A DNA stretch of 41,200 bases. It comes from CAZOGW01 sp964579415. Its GTDB lineage: Bacteria > Actinomycetota > Acidimicrobiia > Spongiisociales > UBA5794. Positions 30,054 to 37,352 of this stretch are shown here, piece after piece; the first letter of the stretch is position 1, and each line of letters begins with the position of its first letter. The DNA lies in NCBI GenBank assembly GCA_964579415.1, contig CAZOGW010000014.1, positions 1 through 41,200 on the forward strand, in the 5' to 3' direction. A model generated the notes under the pieces. That model was not told the origin of the DNA. It made no database searches and saw only the letters and a program-made list of their open reading frames with translations. The position numbers and the translations under genes are program-made.

Positions 30054-32816
30054 GTGACGTCCGCCAAGCGCGCGAGGCGACGGATTCCGATTGCCGTGGC
30101 GGCAGCTTCCCTGCTGCTCGCCCTTGTCACTGCTCCGGCATCCAGCACCGACGAGCAGATCCCCCAACGCCAGGACCTGCCTCTCCCCGAGGAGCACCTG
30201 GTACGTGTCCTGGTGCCCGGCAGCGACGTGGTCCACGAGCTGCAGGATGCCGGGTTCGACCTGGCCGGCAACGCACAACGTGTCCCCGACGGCATCGAGG
30301 TCGACGCGCTGCTCACCGACGAGCAGCTCGCCGCCCTTGACGACTTCGGGGTGGTGCTCGCCGGCGAGGAAGCGGTGCCCGAGGAGACAGTCACTCCCCG
30401 CGACACCCTCGCCGAGGAAGAGACCGACACCGTCGTGGTCGGCCGAGCCGACTGGTTCACCACCAAGGGCCAGGGCTTCCTCTCCGTCGAGGCCAAGTCC
30501 TCGGAGCGGCAGGCTGCCTCCCTGGTGCTCTCCTGGCCCGGCGGGCAGGCCAACATGTCCACCTACGTCGACTCCGGCCAGTACATGTACCACCGGGTCC
30601 AGGTGCCCGTCGACCAGGCCCGGCCCGACACCATCACCGTCACCAGCTCGCTGGGCGACGTGGCCACCGCCACCGTCACCGACTGGCTCTTCGACACCGA
30701 GGCCGACATCGACCGTCCCGGCTACCAGTACGGGTTCATCGACGGCTACATGAACCCCACCGAGCTGTACGACCGCATCGACGAGCTCGCCGAGCTGTAC
30801 CCGGACGTCACCGAGATCGTCGACATGCCCTACGAGTCGAACGGCTACCGCCGCAAGGCGCAGGCGATCCTGGAGCCGCCGCCACCGCCGGCCCTGCCCA
30901 ACCTGGTGACGGTCGACGCACCGTCGCCGGCGGCGGGGAGCTACCTGGCCAACGGCGCCTCCTTCGGCCCGCAGCCCACCGTGGCCGGCGTCTCCGGGGC
31001 CATCGTCCTGGTCAACTCCAGCACCGGCAACCCGACCGAGGGCTGCGGCCCGCTGGTCGGCTTCCCCGCAGGTGCCATCGCCCTCGTCGATCGGGGAACG
31101 TGCAACTACGTGGTGAAGGTGGCCACCGCCCAGGCGGCCGGCGCCATCGCCGTGATCGTGGCCAACAACACCGGCGGCAACCCGCCCAACATGACCGGCA
31201 CCGACCCCACCCTCGCCATCCCCGCGGTCCACGTCTCGCAGGCCAACGGCGCCACGCTCAAGGCGGGCCTTCCCGCCACCGGCACCGTGTCCCGCCCGCA
31301 GGCGCCACCGCCGCAGAACCCGAGCCGTGTCGTGCTCGACTCCGTGGTCTACGGGCACGAGGGCGGCAACGACATCTCGGTGTCCGCCGTCGACCCGGGT
31401 GCACCCGACCAGCCGCTCACGGTGAGCGTGACCGGGAGCTCCATCACGGTGCGCCTGGCCACCGACGCCGCCGGGGCGCTCACCAGCACCGCCGCCCAGG
31501 TGGTGGCCGCCCTCAACGCCCAGGCCGGGTCGCTGGTGCAGGCCTACACCTACCGGAACAACGCCGGCAGCGGCGTCGTCCAGCCGCAGGCGCCCACCCT
31601 GCTCAGCGACTTCCTCACCGCACCGTCCGAGGTGTCGCGGGAGCCGTTCGAGATCCGGGCGCTGCGCATCGGGCTGCGCCGTGACGGGTCGGTCCCCGGC
31701 GTGCTCATCATCGCCCAGGACCACGCCCGGGAGTGGGTCACCCCGCTGGTGGCGCTGGAAGCCGCCGAGCGGCTCCTCGCCAACTACCAGACGGACCGCG
31801 CCACCCGCGACATCCTGCGCAACGTCGACATCTTCATCGTGGTCTCCAACAACCCGGACGGGTCGCACTACAGCATGTTCGACCGGTCGGCGCAGCGGCG
31901 CACCATGACCAACCACTGTCCGCTCACCGGCCAGGCGGACCCGCTGGCCCGGGGCAACTGGGGTGTCGACCTCAATCGGAACTACTCGGTCGGCTCGATC
32001 TTCGACGGGTACGACGGGGCGTCGCTGTCGTGCACCAGCGACACCTACGCCGGTCCCGGCGAGCTGACGGAGCCGGAGGCGAAGAACATCGTGTGGATGG
32101 CGGAGACCTTCGACCACCTGAAGTTCTTCATGACGGTCCACTCCAACGGCGGCCAGCTCTTCTGGCAACCCGGCTCGTACATCGCCCAGGGGCGGATCAC
32201 GACGCCGCGGCCGCCGCTGCGCGACGAGCAGTACTACTGGTTCATGGCCGAGGACATCCTGTCCAACGTCAAGGCCCTGCGCGAGTCTGTGGTGCAGCCC
32301 CGCAACGTGGGCGGCTCGGCCGACGTGCTCTACTCGTCGGCGGGCAACGTCCGTGAGGAGCTGTACAACAACTACGGCATCTACGCCTTCGGCTGGGAGA
32401 TCGGCGGCGACCAGTGGAACCCGGCCACCAGGTCGTTCACGTCCGGTGGCGGCTTCATGCCCCAGTGGCCCGAGGCGGATCTCCAGTACCAGGAGTACGC
32501 CAGCGGCGTGATCAAGATGTTCGAGATCGCCAAGAAGTGGGGAGACGACCGCCAGCCGGCGACGACGCACCTGCTGCAGGAGCGCCAGCCGGACCGGTCG
32601 GTGCATGTCCGGTTCGTGCAGGACGAGCCGGCCCTGATCTACTTCACCACCGACGGCAGCCAACCCACCTTGTCGTCGCGGGTGTACCAGGCGTCGAACA
32701 TCCGTGAGCCCGGGGAGACCATCGTCATCGACGAGTCCACCACCTTCCGCTGGTTCTCGGTCGATGTGAAGGGTCACGTCGAGCCGGTGCGCACCCGGAC
32801 GGTGAACGTCCGCTGA
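30054..32816 (+). CDS. Secreted M14 zinc carboxypeptidase with inserted PA domain
   Basis: A 920-residue exported peptidase. A signal peptide (about residues 1-31, RRRIPIAVAAASLLLALVTAPASS) and a prodomain-like region precede the M14 fold, which begins YMNPTELYDRIDELAELYP near residue 235. The fold is interrupted by a PA domain (about 290-410; GCGPLVGFPAGAIALVDRGTC, AGAIAVIVANN) and a small beta region (TVSVTGSSITVRLATDAAG). It resumes at FEIRALRIG. Zinc ligands are H557 and E560 (DHARE) and H696 (TVHSNGG). NPDG, WGVDLNRNYS and the probable catalytic E782 (GWEIGG) are present. The C-terminal 65 residues (YFTTDGSQPTLSSRVYQ) look like a chitobiase-type beta-sandwich. It likely digests extracellular peptides. 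It is a single-gene unit between repeats and a terminator. Confidence 0.9.
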   Translation: MTSAKRARRRIPIAVAAASLLLALVTAPASSTDEQIPQRQDLPLPEEHLVRVLVPGSDVVHELQDAGFDLAGNAQRVPDGIEVDALLTDEQLAALDDFGVVLAGEEAVPEETVTPRDTLAEEETDTVVVGRADWFTTKGQGFLSVEAKSSERQAASLVLSWPGGQANMSTYVDSGQYMYHRVQVPVDQARPDTITVTSSLGDVATATVTDWLFDTEADIDRPGYQYGFIDGYMNPTELYDRIDELAELYPDVTEIVDMPYESNGYRRKAQAILEPPPPPALPNLVTVDAPSPAAGSYLANGASFGPQPTVAGVSGAIVLVNSSTGNPTEGCGPLVGFPAGAIALVDRGTCNYVVKVATAQAAGAIAVIVANNTGGNPPNMTGTDPTLAIPAVHVSQANGATLKAGLPATGTVSRPQAPPPQNPSRVVLDSVVYGHEGGNDISVSAVDPGAPDQPLTVSVTGSSITVRLATDAAGALTSTAAQVVAALNAQAGSLVQAYTYRNNAGSGVVQPQAPTLLSDFLTAPSEVSREPFEIRALRIGLRRDGSVPGVLIIAQDHAREWVTPLVALEAAERLLANYQTDRATRDILRNVDIFIVVSNNPDGSHYSMFDRSAQRRTMTNHCPLTGQADPLARGNWGVDLNRNYSVGSIFDGYDGASLSCTSDTYAGPGELTEPEAKNIVWMAETFDHLKFFMTVHSNGGQLFWQPGSYIAQGRITTPRPPLRDEQYYWFMAEDILSNVKALRESVVQPRNVGGSADVLYSSAGNVREELYNNYGIYAFGWEIGGDQWNPATRSFTSGGGFMPQWPEADLQYQEYASGVIKMFEIAKKWGDDRQPATTHLLQERQPDRSVHVRFVQDEPALIYFTTDGSQPTLSSRVYQASNIREPGETIVIDESTTFRWFSVDVKGHVEPVRTRTVNVR

Positions 32817-32825
32817 GGCGTGACA

Positions 32826-32863
32826 GGGGCCGCTCCTCCCGGTTCCGCGGGAGGAGCGGCCCC
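32826..32863. terminator. Bidirectional terminator after the M14 peptidase gene
   Basis: GGGGCCGCTCCTCCC pairs perfectly with GGGAGGAGCGGCCCC across an eight-base loop, nine bases after the peptidase stop. It lies between two converging genes and has no long T-run, as is common in actinobacteria. Confidence 0.8.
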
Positions 32864-32919
32864 GTCTCCGCCGGACGCTTTCCGTCGGGGACGGCTCCCC
32901 ACCGGGCTCCGGAGCCCCG

Positions 32920-33432
32920 TCAGTGGGAGATGAGCAGGTTCTTGGCGAGGGCGATCAAGGCTGCGACGACAACGATGCAGGCCGCATAGACGAGGGAACG
33001 GCCCCGCGAGGCGCCGGCGTTGCGGCCGACGCCGTACCCGGCAAGGCCGACGAACCCGGCCAACACGATCCGGGCGATGTCGAGGCCGGTGGTGGTGGGG
33101 ATCAGTAGCACCGGGACGGAGGCGAGCACCGCCACCGCCGTCGCCGCGGTCACCTGCGCTCCCGCCGCCTCGGCGTCGTGCCGGCGGATCGCGCCGGAGG
33201 TCACCAGCCGGGCCGAGACGCGGAAGGCGAACCAGTGCGCCAGAGCCAGGCCGACGGACGTGCCCCAGACGATCTTGAGGACGTCGCTCTGATCGCCGGC
33301 GAGGCTCTTGGGGACGGCGAACAGGGCCGCCTGGAGGCAGATCGCCACGTAGAGCGCCATCGTGTAGGCCTCCTTGCGCAGCTCGACCCGCTCGGGGGCG
33401 TCTTCGTCGAGGGCCTCCGGTGACGACTTCAT
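32920..33432 (-). CDS. Multi-pass membrane protein of unknown function
   Basis: A 170-residue protein with an acidic N-terminal tail (SSPEALDEDAPERVELRKEAY) and about five hydrophobic segments: MALYVAICLQAALFAVP, IVWGTSVGLALAHWFAF, VTAATAVAVLASVPVLLI, IARIVLAGFVGLAGYGVG and SLVYAACIVVVAALIALA. No family is recognised. The ATG complementary to 33430-33432 is preferred (GAGA about nine bases upstream); an internal ATG before ALYVAICLQ would drop the acidic tail. It diverges from eno, sharing a gap of about 96 bases. Confidence 0.7.
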   Translation of the reverse strand: MKSSPEALDEDAPERVELRKEAYTMALYVAICLQAALFAVPKSLAGDQSDVLKIVWGTSVGLALAHWFAFRVSARLVTSGAIRRHDAEAAGAQVTAATAVAVLASVPVLLIPTTTGLDIARIVLAGFVGLAGYGVGRNAGASRGRSLVYAACIVVVAALIALAKNLLISH

Positions 33433-33516
33433 GCCGGCATTCTCGCACCGGAGATCCGCACACCAGATACCGAGCACCGGCTCGACGCACTCCCTCTCGC
33501 TGAACCATCCCCGTGA

Positions 33517-33522
33517 TAGCCT
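33517..33522 (+). promoter_or_regulatory. -10 box of eno
   Basis: TAGCCT ends six bases before the eno ATG at 33529. No ribosome site fits between, so a leaderless transcript is likely. The same hexamer precedes the lipoprotein gene at 5595. Confidence 0.45.
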
Positions 33523-33528
33523 CCACGG

Positions 33529-34803
33529 ATGACCAAGATCACCAACGTGCACGGCCGTGAGGTCCTGGACTCGCGGGGAAATCCCACGGTCGAGGTCGAG
33601 GTGGTTCTCGCCGGCGGCGGGTTCGGCAGGGCGGCGGTGCCGTCGGGTGCCTCCACCGGCGCCCACGAGGCCAACGAGATGCGCGACGGGGGCTCCCGCT
33701 ACGGCGGCAAGGGTGTCCTCACCGCCGTCGGCAACGTCAACGACGTCATCGGCCCGGCCCTGGCCGGGCGCGACGCTACCGCCCAGGAGACCATCGACCA
33801 GGTGATGCTCGACCTGGACGGGACCCCCAACAAGGCCAACCTGGGCGCCAACGCCATCCTCGGCGTGTCCCTGGCGGTGGCGCGGGCCGCCGCGGCGGGG
33901 GTGGGGCTGCCGCTGTACCGCTACCTGGGCGGCACCTCGGCGCGGGTGCTGCCGGTTCCCTGCCTCAACGTGCTCAACGGCGGCGCCCACGCCGCCAACT
34001 CCGTCGACATCCAGGAGTTCATGCTGGTGCCCGGCGGCGCCCCCAGCTTCCGGGAAGGTCTGCGTGCCGGTGTCGAGGTCTACCACGCACTGCGCAAGGT
34101 GCTCGCCGGGCGAGGCCTCAACACCAACGTGGGCGATGAGGGCGGTTTCGCCCCAGACTTGCCCACCGACCGCACCGCCCTGGAGCTGCTCTCCGAGGCG
34201 GTGGAGGCTGCCGGTTACACGGTGGGCGAGGACATCGCCTTCGCCGTCGACGTGGCGGCCACCGAGCTGTACCGGGCCGGCGCCTACGAGCTGGACGGTA
34301 CCCGCCACTCCGTCGAGGCCATGGTCGACTACCTCGCCGGCCTCGTCGCCGACTTCCCCGTGGTGTCCATCGAGGACGGGCTGGGGGAGGACGACTGGGA
34401 GGGCTGGGCGCTGCTCACCGGGCGTCTCGGAGCCACCACCCAACTCGTCGGAGACGATCTGTTCGTCACCAGCGAGGAGCTGTTGCGCCGGGGCATATCC
34501 ACCGGCACCGCCAACGCCGTCCTCGTCAAGGTGAACCAGATCGGGACCCTGTCGGAGACGCTGCACACCATGGAGCTGGCCGAGTCCAACGGCTATGGGC
34601 GCATGGTGTCGCACCGCTCCGGTGAGACCGAGGACTCCTTCATCAGCCACCTCGCCGTCGCCGTCAACGCCGGGCAGATCAAGTCGGGCGCCCCGGCCCG
34701 CGGCGAGCGCACCGCCAAGTACAACGCCCTGCTCCGCATCGAGGAGTCGCTGGGAGACGATGCCCGCTACGCCGGGTGGGACCCGTTCCGGAGGAGCCGG
34801 TGA
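33529..34803 (+). CDS. eno: Enolase (phosphopyruvate hydratase)
   Basis: Enolase converts 2-phosphoglycerate to phosphoenolpyruvate in glycolysis and the reverse in gluconeogenesis. The 424 residues contain VHGREVLDSRGNPTVEVEV, VPSGASTGAHEA, NLGANAILGVSLAVARAAA, NVLNGGAHAANSVDIQEFM, NVGDEGGFAPDL, the metal-site SIEDGLGEDDW and GDDLFVT, the catalytic lysine region LVKVNQIGTLSET, and MVSHRSGETEDSFISHLAVA. All active-site groups are intact. It opens the eno-ftsB-DUF501-ppx operon, a classic actinobacterial order. Confidence 0.97.
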   Translation: MTKITNVHGREVLDSRGNPTVEVEVVLAGGGFGRAAVPSGASTGAHEANEMRDGGSRYGGKGVLTAVGNVNDVIGPALAGRDATAQETIDQVMLDLDGTPNKANLGANAILGVSLAVARAAAAGVGLPLYRYLGGTSARVLPVPCLNVLNGGAHAANSVDIQEFMLVPGGAPSFREGLRAGVEVYHALRKVLAGRGLNTNVGDEGGFAPDLPTDRTALELLSEAVEAAGYTVGEDIAFAVDVAATELYRAGAYELDGTRHSVEAMVDYLAGLVADFPVVSIEDGLGEDDWEGWALLTGRLGATTQLVGDDLFVTSEELLRRGISTGTANAVLVKVNQIGTLSETLHTMELAESNGYGRMVSHRSGETEDSFISHLAVAVNAGQIKSGAPARGERTAKYNALLRIEESLGDDARYAGWDPFRRSR

Positions 34804-35219
34804 CCCAGACGCTGGAGCGCCCGGCACCGCCCGAGGAACCGGCGGCACGGAGGTCTTTCGGCTGGTCGATGGTGGTCGCCTCCGTGCTGGTGGTGCTTGT
34901 TCTCGGCGGGGTCTTTCCCTTCCGCCAGATGATCGCCCAACACCGTCAGGTGGACGCCACCCAGGCCAAGCTGGACGCCCTCGTCCTCGAGTCCGAACGG
35001 CTCGAGGAGCAGGTCTACCTGCTCAACACCCACACCGAGGTGGAACGGATGGCCCGTGAGGACCTGGGCCTGGTCCGCCCCGGTGAGACCGGCTACCTGA
35101 TCGACCAGGTCGAGGCCCCGGCCGATCCGGATCCGGTGGAGGAGCTGCCCCACGACGAGCGGTCCACCCTGGAGCGCATCTGGGACTTCCTCACCGGTAA
35201 GGATCTCGTCCCAGATTGA
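34800..35219 (+). CDS. ftsB: FtsB/DivIC-like septum formation initiator
   Basis: A 139-residue bitopic membrane protein. A short cytoplasmic tail rich in Pro/Glu precedes one transmembrane helix (about residues 22-41, SMVVASVLVVLVLGGVFPF). Then comes a coiled coil (HRQVDATQAKLDALVLESERLEEQVYLL) and the family signature ERMAREDLGLVRPGETGY. FtsB-type proteins bridge FtsL and FtsQ in the divisome. An acidic tail of about 45 residues (DPDPVEELPHDERSTLERIWDFL) follows. GTG 34800 overlaps the eno stop (GTGA), with GAGGAG just upstream at a short spacing; GTG 34776 is an alternative. Confidence 0.88.
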   Translation: MTQTLERPAPPEEPAARRSFGWSMVVASVLVVLVLGGVFPFRQMIAQHRQVDATQAKLDALVLESERLEEQVYLLNTHTEVERMAREDLGLVRPGETGYLIDQVEAPADPDPVEELPHDERSTLERIWDFLTGKDLVPD

Positions 35220-35221
35220 AC

Positions 35222-35770
35222 ATGGCGACCAAGGCCACCGGCATCGGGGACGTCGATGCCGTCGCCGTGCAGATCGGCCGGCCCCCCCGATCCCAGGTCG
35301 ACGTGGTGGCCCGCTGCCACCTGAGCCAGCCGGTGGTCATCGCGGTACCTCCCCATCTCGACGACGGCACCCCCTTCCCCACCCGCTACTGGCTGACCTG
35401 CCCGCTGGCGGTACGCCGCATCGGAAGGGCCGAGGCTGCCGGGGGGGTGCAGGCCGCCGCCGATCGCATCGACACCGACCCCGTTAGCGCCGCCCGCCAC
35501 CTCGCCGCCATGAACCGCTACGCCGCCGAGCGCGACGCCCTCATCGACGAAAGTCATCTCGGGCCGCGTCCCAGCGGGGGAGTCGGCGGGTCCGGGGGCG
35601 GCGTCAAGTGCCTCCATGCCCACTACGCCGACCACGCCGCCGGCAACGACAACCCGGTGGGTGAGGACACCGCCGCGGTAGTGGAGCCGCTCGACTGCAC
35701 CGTCACCTGTGTCGCCCTTGTGGGGGGCATCCCGCAGCGCAACCCCGACTGGGTGGAGCCGCGGCGATGA
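35222..35770 (+). CDS. DUF501 domain-containing protein
   Basis: A 182-residue cytoplasmic protein of the DUF501 family, nearly always found between ftsB and ppx in actinobacteria. Recognised segments are VAVQIGRPPRSQVDVVARCHLSQP, PPHLDDGTPFPTRYWLTCPLAV, a middle helical part with MNRYAAERDAL, and the Cys/His-containing VKCLHAHYADHAAGNDNPVGED. Function is unknown; the conserved cysteines and histidines suggest a metal or nucleotide site. ATG 35222 lies two bases after the ftsB stop, and the gene stop overlaps ppx as ATGA. Confidence 0.88.
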   Translation: MATKATGIGDVDAVAVQIGRPPRSQVDVVARCHLSQPVVIAVPPHLDDGTPFPTRYWLTCPLAVRRIGRAEAAGGVQAAADRIDTDPVSAARHLAAMNRYAAERDALIDESHLGPRPSGGVGGSGGGVKCLHAHYADHAAGNDNPVGEDTAAVVEPLDCTVTCVALVGGIPQRNPDWVEPRR

Positions 35771-36699
35771 AGGCTGCCCGTCTCGCTGCGGTCGACATCG
35801 GCACCAACACGGTACGGCTGCTGGTCGCCGAGGTTTCCGGACCACCGCATGCCCGGCAGCTCGCCGAGGTGCGACGCACCAGCACCATCGTGCGCCTCGG
35901 CCAGGGGGTCGACACCGCCCGCCGCCTCGCCGAGCCGGCCATGGCGAGGGCCCTGGCCTCCCTGGCGGCCTACCGGGAGGCTATCGCCGCGGCCGGGTGT
36001 GAGGCGGTCCGGGCCGTGGCGACATCGGCAGTGCGCGACGCCGCCAACCGCGACGACTTCCTCGACCGCGCCGCCGCCGCGCTCGGAGCGCGACCGGAGA
36101 CGATCAGCGGCGGGGAGGAGGCGGCACTCGGGTTCGCCGGCGCCACGCTGCTCGCCCGCGGCCTGCCCCCGTACCTCGTTATCGATCCCGGCGGGGGCAG
36201 CACCGAGTTCGTCATGGGGGAGGGCTCGCCGTCCTACGCCGAGAGCGTCGACATCGGCTCGGTGCGGCTCACCGAGCGCCTGGTGCCCCGGCACCCGGCG
36301 GCCGAGGGCGATCTGGCGGCGGCCCGCCGCCACGTCGACGAGCTGCTGGCGGCCCAGGTCGCCCTGCCGTCCCGGCCCGGATCCGTGCTCGGCGTGGGCG
36401 GGACGTTCACCACGCTGGGTGCGATCCACCTCGGTCTCGATGCCCATGGCGCCGTCGACGGCACCTCCATCCGTGTCGAGGCCTTGCGGGAGATCACCGA
36501 GCGCCTCGCCCGGCTCACCGTCGACGGGATCGCCGCCATCCCCGCCGTCGAGGCGCTGCGCGCCCCGGTGATGCTCGGCGGCGCCGTGGTGGCCGAGCGG
36601 GCCGTCGTCCACTCCGGAGTCGCGTCGGTCACCATCTCCCAGCACGACATTCTCGACGGTGTGGTGCTCGCGATGGCTGATGCTAGCATCACATCATGA
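35767..36699 (+). CDS. ppx: Ppx/GppA family phosphatase (exopolyphosphatase-like)
   Basis: A 310-residue ASKHA-fold enzyme that hydrolyses polyphosphate or (p)ppGpp-type nucleotides. AAVDIGTNTVRLLVAEV is the phosphate-1 motif, ATSAVRDAANRDDFL and ISGGEEAALGFAGA are typical, VIDPGGGSTEFVMG is phosphate-2, and LGVGGTFTTLGAI is the adenosine-type motif. The short length matches the Ppx1/Ppx2 type of mycobacteria, without the C-terminal HD domain. ATG 35767 overlaps the DUF501 stop. The stop overlaps the vapB start, which ties the toxin-antitoxin pair to this operon. Confidence 0.9.
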   Translation: MKAARLAAVDIGTNTVRLLVAEVSGPPHARQLAEVRRTSTIVRLGQGVDTARRLAEPAMARALASLAAYREAIAAAGCEAVRAVATSAVRDAANRDDFLDRAAAALGARPETISGGEEAALGFAGATLLARGLPPYLVIDPGGGSTEFVMGEGSPSYAESVDIGSVRLTERLVPRHPAAEGDLAAARRHVDELLAAQVALPSRPGSVLGVGGTFTTLGAIHLGLDAHGAVDGTSIRVEALREITERLARLTVDGIAAIPAVEALRAPVMLGGAVVAERAVVHSGVASVTISQHDILDGVVLAMADASITS

Positions 36700-36929
36700 T
36701 GAAGACCCGGACGACCGTCACCGCTTCTCGCGGTGACCTCGACACTCTCAGAGCCGAGGCGGCGCGCCGCGGCGTCCCCCTCAACACGGTCTTGGCAGAG
36801 GCGGTGACCGAGAAGGCATCGGCGATTCGCCTGCGCCGCCGTCCCCGAACCGGCATCGCCCGTTCCACAGACGGCCGCTCGGCCGCCGAGGTGAGCAGCG
36901 AGCCGATCGCCCATCCGCCGCACGTATGA
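36696..36929 (+). CDS. vapB: VapB-type antitoxin
   Basis: A 77-residue antitoxin. The ribbon-helix-helix part is MKTRTTVTASRGDLDTLRAEAARRGVPLNTVLAEAVTEKAS. The tail RRRPRTGIARSTDGRSAAEVSSEPIAHPP matches the conserved end of this actinobacterial VapB group, which wraps the toxin. The start is ATG 36696, or 36699 in the same frame, overlapping the last codons of ppx. It overlaps vapC as ATGA. Confidence 0.87.
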   Translation: MMKTRTTVTASRGDLDTLRAEAARRGVPLNTVLAEAVTEKASAIRLRRRPRTGIARSTDGRSAAEVSSEPIAHPPHV

Positions 36930-37333
36930 TCTGCGACACCGGTCCCATCCTGGCGGCTCTGGACGCCGCTGATCAAGACCATGCCGCGAGTGCGCTCCTG
37001 TTCCGTGAAAGCCGCTCCGACTTCGTGGTACCGGCTCTGGTGCTGGCGGAGGTCGACTACTGGTGCCACCAGCGTCTGACCCCTGTCGCTTGGTTGACGT
37101 TCCTCGATGACGTGCTCGCCGGGGCTTACCGGTACGAGGCGCCGACCCTCGACGACCTGGAGAGGTGCCGAGCGCTCCAGCATCAGTACGAAGACCTCAG
37201 GCTGGGGGTGGTGGATGCAAGTGTCATCGCCCTGGCCGAGCGCCTCGGCGAGACCGAGATCGCGACGCTCGACCACCGGCACTTCGCCACGGTCCGACCG
37301 CGGCATGTGAAGGCGCTGACCCTGCTCCCGTGA
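36926..37333 (+). CDS. vapC: VapC-type PIN-domain ribonuclease toxin
   Basis: A 135-residue PIN-domain toxin with the four acidic positions that hold magnesium: D4 (CDTGPI), E42 (LAEVDYW), D97 (GVVDASV) and D116 (TLDHRHF). VapC enzymes cut specific tRNAs or the sarcin-ricin loop of 23S rRNA; the target here is not predictable. ATG 36926 overlaps the vapB stop. The pair is appended to the eno-ppx operon and ends 19 bases before the converging EF-G-like gene, with no terminator visible in that gap. Confidence 0.92.
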   Translation: MICDTGPILAALDAADQDHAASALLFRESRSDFVVPALVLAEVDYWCHQRLTPVAWLTFLDDVLAGAYRYEAPTLDDLERCRALQHQYEDLRLGVVDASVIALAERLGETEIATLDHRHFATVRPRHVKALTLLP

Positions 37334-37352
37334 CCCGGATGTGCCCGGGCCG

